A DNA stretch of 64,000 bases from Berkiella sp963829835 (GTDB lineage: Bacteria > Pseudomonadota > Gammaproteobacteria > Berkiellales > Berkiellaceae), in assembly GCA_963829835.1 (NCBI GenBank), contig CAWHKC010000003.1, positions 310,001 to 374,000 of the forward strand, read 5' to 3'. The translations under genes were made by a program, and so were the position numbers. Positions 8,943 to 18,700 of this stretch are shown here, in pieces. The notes beneath the pieces are model-generated. The model searched no databases and was not told the DNA's origin. It worked only from the letters and a program-made list of their open reading frames with translations. Each line of letters opens with the position of its first letter. The stretch's first letter is position 1.

Positions 8943-9380
8943 TTAGTTTCCACCAATGATATGTCTTGTAATAAATACTGTGATGATTCCGAGACACATA
9001 AATATCAGCGTTGCAATTATTGAACGCATTGATAATCGTGATATACCACAAACGCCATGGCCACTGGTGCAACCACCGCTAAGGCGAGTTCCAAAACCCA
9101 CTAAAAGACCTGCAATGATAAGTATTAACCAGTCAGCTTTAATATCAATCTTGGGGGGAGCGATGATGAATCTATAAGCTAAGGAAGCGCAAATCATTCC
9201 AAGTAAAAATAAGATCCGCCACGATGTATCATCTTTGGGTATTCGAAATACACCGCCAAGAATACCACTGATACCAGCTATTTTTCCTTTAAACAGAAGA
9301 AGCAAAGCAGTTGCAATGCCAATCAATAGCCCACCACATAATGATAACCAGGGTGTAAAGTGTTGCCAGTCAATTATCAT
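8943..9380 (-). CDS. YeeE/YedE-type transporter, first half
   Basis: A 145-aa membrane protein with about four helices. It shows GLLIGIATALLLLFKGKIAG and the signature RLSGGCTSGHGVCGISRLS, the cysteine motif of the first half of YeeE-like proteins. In many proteobacteria a full-length YeeE is replaced by two adjacent half-size genes as here, often linked to sulfide, thiosulfate or persulfide handling (rhodanese or DUF442 genes are common neighbours but none is seen). ATG 9380 is preceded by AAAGGAA. Two-gene operon with the next half. Confidence 0.87.
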   Translation of the reverse strand: MIIDWQHFTPWLSLCGGLLIGIATALLLLFKGKIAGISGILGGVFRIPKDDTSWRILFLLGMICASLAYRFIIAPPKIDIKADWLILIIAGLLVGFGTRLSGGCTSGHGVCGISRLSMRSIIATLIFMCLGIITVFITRHIIGGN

Positions 9381-9538
9381 GACTTGTTCCTTTTCATTTC
9401 CTAGTTTTTGGAAAAGATTTTAATGTTAACATAATTGATGTAAATTTTGGACTTGAGTAATTTCACGACGTTTCAAATTTTCGTTTGAAAGCTAAATTCA
9501 GTTCTGTGACATATTTCATTTAAAGTGAAAGGATAACA

Positions 9539-10453
9539 ATGAAAATTCGATTAGGTCTTATTGGTTTTGGCAGACATATGTCAGAAAAACTCATTCCTGC
9601 GCTCAAGACGCTCCCTGAAGTGGAATTAGTCTATGGGTCGTGTCGTACGCAGCAAACACTTGATCGCATGAAAGCCGAGCTTAATCTTCAAGCAGTGACC
9701 ACCAACTGGCTTGATATGATGTCTAAAGACAAGATAGATGCAGTGATCGTTGCGGCTACTCCTTGGGTACATGAACAAGTGGCTAAAAAAGCGATTGAAA
9801 CAGGAATACATGCTTTTATCGAAAAGCCACTTACTTTAACATTAAGCAAAATGAAAGAAATTGCAGCACTCGTCGCGAATCAGCCTCAGATTGTGACTGC
9901 TGAAGGTTTTAACTTTCAATATGTAGGGATGATGAAGGATAATAGGTATCCTGAAATACCCCATGCATTGAAACTACATTGCGCATCAAAGGGGCCGCAG
10001 AAACCGATTTGGGAAACACACAGTGTTTCAAAGTCTTTTTTATATGCGGTGCTTATCCATCCTATTTCTGTAGTTTCATTTTTGTATGGCGATCCCTCGG
10101 AAGTTCAGATAACACATTTATCCTCTGATGGCTCAAAACTTAATGGTGAAATTCAGTTTTTGTTCACTGCCCACCAAATAGTGAAGCTTGATTTTAATAA
10201 TCATGCTAATTGTTTTGAATTCAGAATCGATCTCACGGATAACATGGGAATAAAGCATGTTATTGATGCTTCAACCAATTCGGATGAAAAAGCGATTTCC
10301 TATGAAACAGAATTTAAAGAATTTATTAGTGCAATACTCAATTCAAATCAGCCAAGAAATAGTTTTACACAAAGTTTGGCTATTCATAAGACCTTAGATC
10401 ACATCGCAACGTTAGTAATGAATAAAATACAGACTTTAGAACTTGCATATTAA
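9539..10453 (+). CDS. Gfo/Idh/MocA family NAD(P)-dependent oxidoreductase
   Basis: A 304-aa dehydrogenase. The N-terminal Rossmann fold begins IRLGLIGFGRHMSEKLIPAL with the GxGxxx-type nucleotide loop (GFGRHM). The family motif HAFIEKPLTLTLSKMKEI contains the EKP catalytic lysine region, and the C-terminal half is the beta-sheet substrate domain. Members act on sugars, inositols or biliverdin; the substrate is not evident. The ribosome site is AAAGGA. The next gene starts 22 bp after this stop with its own strong RBS, so an operon is likely. Confidence 0.88.
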   Translation: MKIRLGLIGFGRHMSEKLIPALKTLPEVELVYGSCRTQQTLDRMKAELNLQAVTTNWLDMMSKDKIDAVIVAATPWVHEQVAKKAIETGIHAFIEKPLTLTLSKMKEIAALVANQPQIVTAEGFNFQYVGMMKDNRYPEIPHALKLHCASKGPQKPIWETHSVSKSFLYAVLIHPISVVSFLYGDPSEVQITHLSSDGSKLNGEIQFLFTAHQIVKLDFNNHANCFEFRIDLTDNMGIKHVIDASTNSDEKAISYETEFKEFISAILNSNQPRNSFTQSLAIHKTLDHIATLVMNKIQTLELAY

Positions 10454-10475
10454 AAAACTCTCAAGGAGTGTTATA

Positions 10476-10805
10476 ATGTCGACCCATGTATTTGTAGTTT
10501 CTGAATGGTTAGCCAAAAAAAATCAAGAAAACGCATTATTTGACGCGTTCAAAAAACTAGCAAGGATAACGCTTGAAAAAGAGAAGGGTTGTCTTAAGTA
10601 CAATGTAACTCGCCAAATTTCTCATCCAGCCACTAGAGGCGAGTCGAAATATCATATTTTATTGACCCAAGAATATGTCAGTGTGGAAGCCTTTGATAAT
10701 CATTGTAAATCAGAACATGTCGCAGACTTTGTTAAAAACGTTTATGAAAACAAAACTGGGAATATCGTTGAAGATTGGCGCTGTCGAATCTTTAGCGAAG
10801 AGTAA
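10476..10805 (+). CDS. Antibiotic biosynthesis monooxygenase (ABM) domain protein
   Basis: A 109-aa dimeric alpha/beta barrel protein. Seen: KLARITLEKEKGCLKYNVTR, the ABM E-x-G-C-L-x-Y signature, then VEAFDNHCKSEHVADFVKN with the typical H...SEH pattern. Related proteins are quinol monooxygenases (YgiN) or autoinducer-2 degrading LsrG. The upstream in-frame ATG at 10443 overlaps the previous gene; ATG 10476 is preceded by a near-perfect AAGGAG at 10463-10468, which decides the start. It probably works with, or at least is co-expressed with, the upstream oxidoreductase. Confidence 0.88.
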   Translation: MSTHVFVVSEWLAKKNQENALFDAFKKLARITLEKEKGCLKYNVTRQISHPATRGESKYHILLTQEYVSVEAFDNHCKSEHVADFVKNVYENKTGNIVEDWRCRIFSEE

Positions 10806-10842
10806 AACTATTTTAAACTGACAAATCCTGCCCTACTGAAGA

Positions 10843-10867
10843 AGCAGATATTCTTTCAATATCTGCT
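10843..10867 (+). terminator. Terminator-like hairpin after the ABM gene
   Basis: AGCAGATATT (10843-10852) pairs with AATATCTGCT (10858-10867) across a 5-nt loop, a perfect 10-bp stem 38 bp after the stop. There is no clean U-tract (CTCTACTG follows), so it may be only a partial terminator or an mRNA-stabilising hairpin. Confidence 0.45.
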
Positions 10868-10942
10868 CTCTACTGCGTGTTAATACACTACCAATTCCCT
10901 TTTTTTAGTCTACGCTTTTATGTTTGTGCAGGAAGTTGTCGC

Positions 10943-11635
10943 ATGAAAGTTGTTGAAAAATCCAGTTTAATCTGTTGTTGTGAAATTGTATTTATTCTGT
11001 TTTTAACTTTAACCTTTGGAGTTGGTGCAGCTCATGCTCAAAACCATTGGGATGAACATTTTCAAACGATCTTAGATGATCCGCCAGAACAATTTGTTGT
11101 TTCAGGGCTACATAAGATTGGTGAAACAGGGAATGGTAAAATAGCCATTGATCTGGGTTCCAGTGTTGGCCATGAGACAAAATTACTTCTACAAAAAGGT
11201 TATAAAGTGATTGCTGTTGATAGCAATGCCAAAGCACTTGATTACATGATGATGCAAACGGGTATTCGTCAGTACAAGCCTAAATTAACAACCATTAATT
11301 CAAAATTTGAAAACTTAAATTTTACAAAGCTGCCGCAAGCTGATCTGGTGGTCTCAAGCTTTGCATTACCTTTTGTTTCAAAGAACAACTTTAGTCGTGT
11401 TTGGCAGGATATTACGGCAACTATAAAACCAGGTGGCCATATTATTGTCAATTTGTTCGATGCAGGATTTAGTTTTTATAATAATAAACAATATATGACC
11501 TTTCATACTAAGAACCAAGCTAAGGCTCTGTTTACCAATTTTAAGATTATCGAATTTCGTGAGGTAAGGAATGATCCCACGAAGCCGGGGTCAAAAAATC
11601 ATTATTATGTGATTGTAGCCAAAAAATTGCCGTAA
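10943..11635 (+). CDS. Exported class I SAM-dependent methyltransferase-like protein
   Basis: A 230-aa protein starting at ATG 10943 behind AGGAAG; the open frame begins further upstream at 10877 but without a ribosome site. Residues 1-35 form a long signal sequence ending AAHAQ. The rest is a Rossmann methyltransferase: motif I IAIDLGSSVGHETKLLL, motif II VIAVDSNAKALDYM, motif IV ADLVVSSFALPFV and a post-motif KPGGHIIVNLFD. SAM is not expected outside the cytoplasm, so either the leader is a membrane anchor that leaves the domain inside, or the protein is destined for a host. The closest family type is the tellurite-resistance TehB-like class. Confidence 0.82.
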   Translation: MKVVEKSSLICCCEIVFILFLTLTFGVGAAHAQNHWDEHFQTILDDPPEQFVVSGLHKIGETGNGKIAIDLGSSVGHETKLLLQKGYKVIAVDSNAKALDYMMMQTGIRQYKPKLTTINSKFENLNFTKLPQADLVVSSFALPFVSKNNFSRVWQDITATIKPGGHIIVNLFDAGFSFYNNKQYMTFHTKNQAKALFTNFKIIEFREVRNDPTKPGSKNHYYVIVAKKLP

Positions 11636-11803
11636 GAAAGCAGCGTAGGCCGTCCGTGTGCGGCCTCCATCACTACCTTTCAATAGGATAAAACCAACCT
11701 TTTGGTATCCCGAACATGTAAATTTTTGATATAGTTATTTACATTCCAAAGTTAATTTAGTATACTCTACCACCTTTTATTTTAAAGACTAGGCCTAATT
11801 ACC

Positions 11804-13489
11804 ATGCAACAAGCAGGACCATTTGTACAGCCAGCCCTCAAAGACAACAATAGAGAGCGTAAGCAATTTTGTATCCTTTGGGATATGGATGATACCTTAG
11901 TTGCTATGGCAAATCTTAAAATTAAAAATCCTCAGATGTTATTACCTTTTTTGCTGTTTCAAACATATGCGCCTAATCAACATGTAGGCATTTTGACTAG
12001 CCGCCCACCTACTGATGATTTAGTCGATTATACAGTAAAAAGTTTTAGAAAAGATTTAGCCGATTTTGGGATAGATATTCCTGAAGAACAAACCGTTTTT
12101 TGTGGCGGTGAGAATGAAGTACCAAATAAAAAACTTGTTGATATGTTACAAAAAGCCCTTGAAATGCTTCCTGCAGAGTTTGAATCACTTAGCGTCACTG
12201 AAAAGGGCGCAAGCGTTTCGCGAAATGCAGAAATGGTTCAACAATCGCTTTCGAGCTTGTTGGAGCTAAAGGCACCAGGAAAGAATCATTTTATTATCAA
12301 ATTTTTAAATGAGCATCTTAAAAAAGAGCTTAATGCTTATATTTTCGCAAAGGGAAGCTGTGCTAAAGAAAATCTTATTGTAGGTCTTGTTGATGATAAT
12401 AAATTGAATGCAAACGCAACAATTGAATTAGGTCGTGCATTTTTTGGTGTTAACCTCTATGGAGGGAAACTACCCATAAATAGTTCAGCAGAGGTAATAA
12501 GAGAGTATTATAGCGTAGACTATTTTCATACTTTAGCGGATAAAATTGGTTTCACTACTTATTGCGAAAGTCTGTTAGCCGATCATGCAAACCACCGCCA
12601 AGATCACCCGATGTTACAAATGTCTGCATTATTATATTTATGGCAAACATCTGATAATAAAGATATTGTCATAAAAAGAATGAAAAAAATCGAAAAGCAA
12701 ATGAGCGATTTACAATGCGAACAGATTGCAAAAATGCTTGATTACATTATAGAACTAAAAATTTCAAAACAAGCGCATTATCACTCTGTCGAAGAGTTAG
12801 TTAGCATTTTTAAACCTAAAGCAGATAGACATTTTCTCAATACTGTGACAGAGCAATTTAGTATTATTGAGAATAAAATAGCTGCTTTAAGCCCAGCTCG
12901 GGTAACGGAAGAGGCTGGCGCTGCACCTTTAGAACGTTCTAAATCTAAACTCGGACTGGGCAGTTTTTTTAAAAGAACATCAAGTACTGGGAAATCTCAA
13001 GCCGCAAGCACAAGTATGACGCCTGAAATTATCGCAGCAATAAGAGAATTTGAACGACAGAAGTTGGCACTCACAGATCGTTTGAAGGGGCTGGCTTCTT
13101 CACCGCAAGAGGAAATATCCACTTTAGCAAATCAGAAACTCAAATCTATAACAATGCGTACAAATGAAGATTTCGTTGCTCCTCCTAGTGCTCAATCGTC
13201 ATCACGAATAGGCAGCTCAAGATCAGCTTCATCCTCAAACTCAAACTCAAACACAACTTCAAGTACTGTATCTGCCTCGAGTTCAGGAGCAAATACACCA
13301 GCTGATGTTGTTCAAAGAAGAAGCTTTACCCCAGCGGCAGACAGTAATGCCAATAGATTGCGAACTGTTGCTTCTACAGGTTCTTTGGAAGATCTTGATC
13401 AATCAAGTAGTGCCAGTACCCCTTCTAGCACTACCGCTTCTAGCACGGCATCCAATAAGAGTAAAAAATTAGGCTCAAATTTGCTTTAA
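11804..13489 (+). CDS. HAD-like protein with Ser-rich tail, candidate secreted effector
   Basis: A 561-aa protein with no signal peptide. The N-terminus has HAD-superfamily phosphatase motifs: motif I FCILWDMDDTLVAMAN (Asp27, Asp29), motif II region VGILTSRPP, and an acidic motif IV LIVGLVDDNKLNANA near residue 203. The middle is helical and has a PxxP/Ser linker. Residues 440-560 are very rich in Ser, Thr, Ala and Asn (low complexity), ending SKKLGSNLL. This architecture, an enzymatic N-terminus with a disordered Ser-rich C-terminus, is common in secreted effectors of Legionellales. It precedes another large effector-like gene. Function inferred only. Confidence 0.7.
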   Translation: MQQAGPFVQPALKDNNRERKQFCILWDMDDTLVAMANLKIKNPQMLLPFLLFQTYAPNQHVGILTSRPPTDDLVDYTVKSFRKDLADFGIDIPEEQTVFCGGENEVPNKKLVDMLQKALEMLPAEFESLSVTEKGASVSRNAEMVQQSLSSLLELKAPGKNHFIIKFLNEHLKKELNAYIFAKGSCAKENLIVGLVDDNKLNANATIELGRAFFGVNLYGGKLPINSSAEVIREYYSVDYFHTLADKIGFTTYCESLLADHANHRQDHPMLQMSALLYLWQTSDNKDIVIKRMKKIEKQMSDLQCEQIAKMLDYIIELKISKQAHYHSVEELVSIFKPKADRHFLNTVTEQFSIIENKIAALSPARVTEEAGAAPLERSKSKLGLGSFFKRTSSTGKSQAASTSMTPEIIAAIREFERQKLALTDRLKGLASSPQEEISTLANQKLKSITMRTNEDFVAPPSAQSSSRIGSSRSASSSNSNSNTTSSTVSASSSGANTPADVVQRRSFTPAADSNANRLRTVASTGSLEDLDQSSSASTPSSTTASSTASNKSKKLGSNLL

Positions 13490-13622
13490 TTGATTTTTTA
13501 TACCCTTATAGGTCAACAAATTTTCGAGTACATCAACTCAAATAGTTTACTATGCGTGAATTTCAACTCTTAAATTAGTATCCCCCTTGAGTTAAAATAA
13601 AGTAAGAATCCTCTGGATGGCG

Positions 13623-13642
13623 ATTGTGTGTAAGCACACAAT
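13623..13642 (+). promoter_or_regulatory. 8-bp hairpin next to the RBS of the 1229-aa gene
   Basis: ATTGTGTG (13623-13630) and CACACAAT (13635-13642) form a perfect stem with loop TAAG. The stem ends 2 bp before the Shine-Dalgarno AGAGGGG (13645-13651) of the gene starting at 13657. It could be an operator dyad or a 5'UTR structure. Confidence 0.5.
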
Positions 13643-13656
13643 AAGAGGGGTGTACT

Positions 13657-16600
13657 ATGCCTTTACTCAGCGATAAAGTGAAATTAGATGCTTATATTGA
13701 TGATCTTATTCTAAATCCTCAAGAGCATGAAGAAGATGATCCGCGTGAAGTTGTAGGTGCTTTGATATATGGTATTGAAACCAGAGAAAACTTTGATGTG
13801 ATGTTCAATTATTATTTAAAGAACATTTCACATACTGAGAAATTACAAGTCAAAGAAATTATTAAGCATGCAAGCACGCATTCAGGTAAACCTATCACTG
13901 ATCGGCAAAGCGATTTATTTAAAAAACTTATTGATGCTTTACCAAAAGACAAAGTAGCCAAAAAAAATGAGGAACGAAGAAGATTAGAAAATATTAAAAA
14001 AAGTGAGGACGATACAGAATTTCTGCGAAATGCAGAAGTTAACTTAGGCACGCTTAAGCGTAAATTAGGTGATGAATTAAAGAAAGAAAATAATAAGGAA
14101 ACTTGTGAAGCACTCCAAGATGAAATAGAAGCTCTCCAACTACGTGTTGAACATTTAACACATCACCCTGCACTTCAGAAAAAAGCCAGAGAAGTGGCAG
14201 AAAAAGTAATTGATTCGCAAGAGCAAATTACGAGAAAAGTTGATTATATCAGAAGTCTAGTTATTAGCAATGAAACCACTCCTGAAGAGTTAACGAAGAT
14301 TCAAGAAAAAATAGCAACCAATGGATATGCTTATAACCATAGACGAGAGATAAGGGAACCTTCGAGAGAAGTGTTACAAAGCGTTCGTGACTTACGCGCT
14401 AGAATGCTTGACCCTAAAAATAGGAAGGACACCACCATTCTTGAAGCGCTAGTTGTGCATAAGCTGTGGAATGATGGTTCGAAATTTGACGACCCAAAGT
14501 TTAAAGATTTTACTGCTGAGCATCTTAAAGAGGGATTCTATGTCATGCGCCCCAAAAGGGATCCTGAGATTGAAGAAAAGGATGAGAAGAATGATATTAA
14601 AATGCATGTCAGCATTAATTCAGGTGATCCCGATCAGGTTAGGGAAGCGATGGAAATTATACATGAATTAGCTCAAAAATATCCTGATCTTATACAAGAA
14701 TATAAGATAGGCGATATTGAACATATCCAAAAAAGAATTAATGCTAACACGAAAAGCATGACAGAAAAGCTACAAGGTGCTTTATCTGCTATTCAAGGAC
14801 TGGATATTCAGGCGCTTATAAAAGAATTAAAAATCCATTATCCCTTTTGTGATCCTATTATTGATAGGTTAAAAGCGCAGCTTCCTCAAGAGAAGCAATA
14901 TGAGGCTGAAAACATACTAAAACAAATGGTTGGTAATGAATTAGGGAGCATTGTTAGTGGAGAACGTATCTTAAATGAAGCGTTGTTTACTGTGTATTTT
15001 AAAAAGGATGTAAGTGAAAATTCGCAACAGAAGATCCAAGAGTTTAGTGATGAATTGGCAAAAAAACTTAAAGAAAAAGGAATTAGAAGAGGTAACACGG
15101 CAAAAACAGATATGTCTGTTAATGCATATTGCGGCGTGACTATCGATCATGTTATGGATAAAAATGGTAACAAGATGTACCTAGAGGGCGATAATCCTGT
15201 GCATGTGAAGAGACGTCGAAAAGCGCTCAAAGATAATCCCTTAACAAAAGATCTTATTCAGAAAGCTACTAGTGCCAATGATGGACTTATCCCAAGACAT
15301 GAAGCGTATTTATCTAAAATGTCATCTCATGTTGACGAAAAAGATGAGCTGGGGATGAGTCCCTTTGCAGCACAAGGATTATCTGAAATACTTATTGATG
15401 ATCGAATTGCTTTTGCTGGTCTATTGTTGTCAGAAAGGTTCAAGAAGACTAAAAATGTAAATTTAGTCTATCGCAATCCTGATATGTTCGCCAAAGCGGT
15501 AGTGAAGCAAATTTTGACTGAATTAGATTTCCCAGTCAAATCTAATGAGAAAAAAGAATTTTTTCAATTAGTTGAAAAAGCGGTTGGAGGAGACTCTGAT
15601 TCGAAAGCACAACTAAAGGCATATTTTTCTAATCCCGACACTAACGCTAAAATCGCTCAAATGCTTGCTCCCTTTTACCATGACTATCTTGAGTCGGTGA
15701 AAAATGAATTTGATGCGAATTATAAACAAAATAATATGCTACCCAAAGATGAGCAAAAGAAGGAATATTATCAAAAGCGGGAAGAACGGCTTGAAGAAGC
15801 TAAAAAGCAATTTATGGGGCATATTTCATTTCCCTTTGTGGAATCATTGGTATTTGAATTGCAAGAAAAAGATGGTTTTTCTCCCGAGAGAAAAGCGAAA
15901 CTTGCTCAAGGATTTAGAACTTTACGAGAGGGAGGCATTTTGAATGGACTTCTCACATCTTTAGAACAAGAAAATCAAGGATATAAACCGCCTCAAGAGA
16001 TCCCGGAAACGGTCACTAAAGCATTTCAAATATTTCAAAATGGTAGAATGGATTATGTTCAACTACGACAAGAGCATCGCAAGGCTATGTTGCCAGTTGA
16101 AGAACGTGCAACAACACTTTATAAGATTGTGAATAAGTTAGCCTCCAATTACCCTAAAGAGAGTGAATTGAAGGTGATGTTTGAACGCATTGCTAGTTCG
16201 ATTGAAAATACTAAAACAGAATTAGATCACAAACTCTTAAGAGGCGAAAAAATTACCCCACAAGATATTGAGCATGTGCAATTACTCTTTGATGCAATGA
16301 TGAAAACAGTCAGGGAAGCCATTAACAACCAAAATGTACGAGGTGATAGTTTATTACATGAATCTATTAGAAGTGGAAATAACGATCTTACTAAAGCCTT
16401 GATAATAGCAGGCGCTGATCCCCGTATTGAGACGACGCATTATCGCCGCGGATTATTGGGCGCATTGAAAGATGCCTTTAGTAATAAGCCGGGTGGCTTT
16501 TTCAAAAAGTTAACAACTCCGCCACTTCGAAGTTCGATTGATATTGCAAAGGTAATGGGCAATACGGAGATTCTTGAATCATTGAAATCTAGAGCACTTG

Positions 16601-17346
16601 AATTGAATACTGAATCATCTAAAGACAGCTTAACTCAAAAGCTGGATGAAACGTTGGTGAAAACTTCTGAAAAATTACTTAAAATATCTGAGAAGGTTGG
16701 AGATGACGTACAACCTGAAATTGAAATACAAAAAGGGTCTGAATTTCATCTGCAAAAAACTAAAAGTCCATTTGTGCAAGGTTGTGAAAAGCGTATTAGC
16801 GAACAGCTCCTTGCACTAAAAGACGGACAATTTACGCCTAAACAGAACAATATCGCTTGTTATGCTTTAAAGCAAATTCAAAACTATATGATAAACCATC
16901 CGGATGTAGCCCCTCCTAAATTAAGTGGATTACAAACGGTGATAGAAAGGGTTAGTTATGAAGCCTCTATTCCATTTCCGTCAGATGTAAAACTACTTCT
17001 AAGAGAAATAGGGGAAGGAAAATTATTTGCTCTAGGGCATGATGTTAAAGAAAAAGTTACAGGTCCAAGAACAGATTTTGTTGAGCAATGGCAGGCTCGG
17101 ATTGACAGGATTATGAATGATTTAAAATTTGATCCAAAGAGTCAGTATCTTTTAACGCGAGTTAAAAATCACTTAGAAAGCAATCCTGGAATATCTCCTG
17201 ATAAATTCAATGGATTGTCGGAAGTTCTAAAACAAGTAGAAAAGGAAGCCGGAGGCAAAGGGGAGATGAAGCCCATCATTAAAGAAGTAGTAGAGCTGAT
17301 GTCAAAGGGTGATTTGCCACCTAAAGAACATAAGCTCCAACTATGA
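13657..17346 (+). CDS. Large coiled-coil/ankyrin protein, candidate effector
   Basis: A 1229-aa protein with no signal peptide or membrane span. Residues 95-230 are strongly charged and coiled-coil-like. The middle (about 250-860) is unrecognised helical sequence. Ankyrin-type repeats sit near residues 890-980 (GDSLLHESIRSGNNDLTKAL, then AGADPR) followed by SSIDIAKVMGNTEILESL. The C-terminal 200 residues hold two divergent copies of one module: both run KRI/ARI..L, then FTPK/FDPK, then NHPDVAPPKLSGLQ or NPGISPDKFNGLS, then a conserved V...V..EA block. Start ATG 13657 follows AGAGGGG. Architecture suits a host-directed protein; no catalytic motif seen. Confidence 0.75.
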   Translation: MPLLSDKVKLDAYIDDLILNPQEHEEDDPREVVGALIYGIETRENFDVMFNYYLKNISHTEKLQVKEIIKHASTHSGKPITDRQSDLFKKLIDALPKDKVAKKNEERRRLENIKKSEDDTEFLRNAEVNLGTLKRKLGDELKKENNKETCEALQDEIEALQLRVEHLTHHPALQKKAREVAEKVIDSQEQITRKVDYIRSLVISNETTPEELTKIQEKIATNGYAYNHRREIREPSREVLQSVRDLRARMLDPKNRKDTTILEALVVHKLWNDGSKFDDPKFKDFTAEHLKEGFYVMRPKRDPEIEEKDEKNDIKMHVSINSGDPDQVREAMEIIHELAQKYPDLIQEYKIGDIEHIQKRINANTKSMTEKLQGALSAIQGLDIQALIKELKIHYPFCDPIIDRLKAQLPQEKQYEAENILKQMVGNELGSIVSGERILNEALFTVYFKKDVSENSQQKIQEFSDELAKKLKEKGIRRGNTAKTDMSVNAYCGVTIDHVMDKNGNKMYLEGDNPVHVKRRRKALKDNPLTKDLIQKATSANDGLIPRHEAYLSKMSSHVDEKDELGMSPFAAQGLSEILIDDRIAFAGLLLSERFKKTKNVNLVYRNPDMFAKAVVKQILTELDFPVKSNEKKEFFQLVEKAVGGDSDSKAQLKAYFSNPDTNAKIAQMLAPFYHDYLESVKNEFDANYKQNNMLPKDEQKKEYYQKREERLEEAKKQFMGHISFPFVESLVFELQEKDGFSPERKAKLAQGFRTLREGGILNGLLTSLEQENQGYKPPQEIPETVTKAFQIFQNGRMDYVQLRQEHRKAMLPVEERATTLYKIVNKLASNYPKESELKVMFERIASSIENTKTELDHKLLRGEKITPQDIEHVQLLFDAMMKTVREAINNQNVRGDSLLHESIRSGNNDLTKALIIAGADPRIETTHYRRGLLGALKDAFSNKPGGFFKKLTTPPLRSSIDIAKVMGNTEILESLKSRALELNTESSKDSLTQKLDETLVKTSEKLLKISEKVGDDVQPEIEIQKGSEFHLQKTKSPFVQGCEKRISEQLLALKDGQFTPKQNNIACYALKQIQNYMINHPDVAPPKLSGLQTVIERVSYEASIPFPSDVKLLLREIGEGKLFALGHDVKEKVTGPRTDFVEQWQARIDRIMNDLKFDPKSQYLLTRVKNHLESNPGISPDKFNGLSEVLKQVEKEAGGKGEMKPIIKEVVELMSKGDLPPKEHKLQL

Positions 17347-17362
17347 AATAGTACTGCTAAAT

Positions 17363-18700
17363 TTACAATAGTAGTTTTAAGCGACCATTGTCATTGTCTG
17401 AATCAGTAAATAACTGAGCAGAAAACTCGTTATCGCTATACTCATCGTGTTCTTTGATAATATCCATATTAACGCTCAAATCACCTCCCAAGCTTACAAC
17501 TGAGCTTGCTACATAAGATAGTCCACGCCACATTAATGAGGCCGGTCTTAAAGGTTCAAATGAATGTGCCAGCTTGTCAGCCAAGTTTGTTTGATTTTTA
17601 TCTTTAATGCTTTGGATTTCCTCTTTTGAAAATCTTAATGCACTGGGATTATTCAGCTTGGCATAGCTAATTAAGGTGTCTACTGATTTCACGTTACCTT
17701 TTTGCGCACTTTCAAGCACAGTGGCATGTATATCAACAGATTTGATATTTGATGTTAAAATGCCAGGATAAGCTAATAAGTCTCCCAGATTGTTATTCGC
17801 AATCCAGATATAAAAACTGCATAGCCCCGAATTTTCAGTGCTGAAATACGCTTTCGTCAGCAGCTCTATACCATCTTCTTGAGCAAATAGGAGTAAAGTT
17901 TCTTCATCCTTTGGACTTAATTTTTGAGAAGCTGATTTAATGATAATATCACGTATGGTTTTAAACTTTTTATATTCACCCATTCTTACTTTTATATCTT
18001 CTCTTTCTAATAGATCTTGGCAAAAGTTTTCTTCACACCATTTTTGTAAAGGCATTCCGACATGTCTTTCAAATGCATCAAGATCCACGCCTAATTCGAC
18101 GAATTTAATTAACATGGCGATATTTTTGACATCAACAGAATATATTAATACATCTAAATGGTAACGAATATAGTCTTCTTGTTGGACGGTAAGGTATTCA
18201 CTGGTAATTTCTGCATCGGAATCCCGATAAAATCTTCTAAGCGAATTGTTGACACTTTCTGGAAGATAATTTAACAATTCTGCTGCATAAGAAGAAGGAC
18301 GTGCATAATGTTGCCATTTTTGACTGAAAGCATCTACATCACCTTCTCTAACGCTATGACGGAGATCATCATCAATATGCTGATTACGTAATAAAATTTC
18401 AAATTCTGTTAAATTATAAATGGATTTCTTTTGCTCTAGAAGCCATTGATTAAAGGTTTTTTTAATTCCCATCTCAATTAATGCTTGTTGCATCTCATAA
18501 ATGGACCAATGACAGTTTTTCATAAGATACATTGCAATTTCTTGCATTTTGCGAATTTTACTATCTAATAGTTTGACTAAAGTGACGCCTGAGATAATGC
18601 ATTTTTCATTACTCATTGCGACAAGCTGTTTGACGACATCCAAATTGCCTGCGAAAGCTGCCGTTTCTAGTGTGGATAAAGGTGTAGTTGAACCTATCAT
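17363..18700 (-). CDS. Ankyrin-like helical repeat protein, candidate effector
   Basis: A 445-aa protein without signal peptide. The N-terminus has an ankyrin-type helix pair, STLETAAFAGNLDVVKQLVA. A repeat-like block near residue 330 reads VLESAQKGNVKSVDTLISYA, also ankyrin-like. The rest is helical and unassigned. The C-terminus is acidic then hydrophobic (DSDNDNGRLKLLL), a profile often seen in type IV secretion signals, but this is inference. It converges with the 1229-aa gene, 16 bp apart. No enzymatic motif found. Confidence 0.65.
   Translation of the reverse strand: MIGSTTPLSTLETAAFAGNLDVVKQLVAMSNEKCIISGVTLVKLLDSKIRKMQEIAMYLMKNCHWSIYEMQQALIEMGIKKTFNQWLLEQKKSIYNLTEFEILLRNQHIDDDLRHSVREGDVDAFSQKWQHYARPSSYAAELLNYLPESVNNSLRRFYRDSDAEITSEYLTVQQEDYIRYHLDVLIYSVDVKNIAMLIKFVELGVDLDAFERHVGMPLQKWCEENFCQDLLEREDIKVRMGEYKKFKTIRDIIIKSASQKLSPKDEETLLLFAQEDGIELLTKAYFSTENSGLCSFYIWIANNNLGDLLAYPGILTSNIKSVDIHATVLESAQKGNVKSVDTLISYAKLNNPSALRFSKEEIQSIKDKNQTNLADKLAHSFEPLRPASLMWRGLSYVASSVVSLGGDLSVNMDIIKEHDEYSDNEFSAQLFTDSDNDNGRLKLLL

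Noticed and set aside
11647..11666. AGGCCG/CGGCCT hairpin after the exported methyltransferase gene as a terminator
   Set aside because: Only a 6-bp stem with no T-run; too weak to call.
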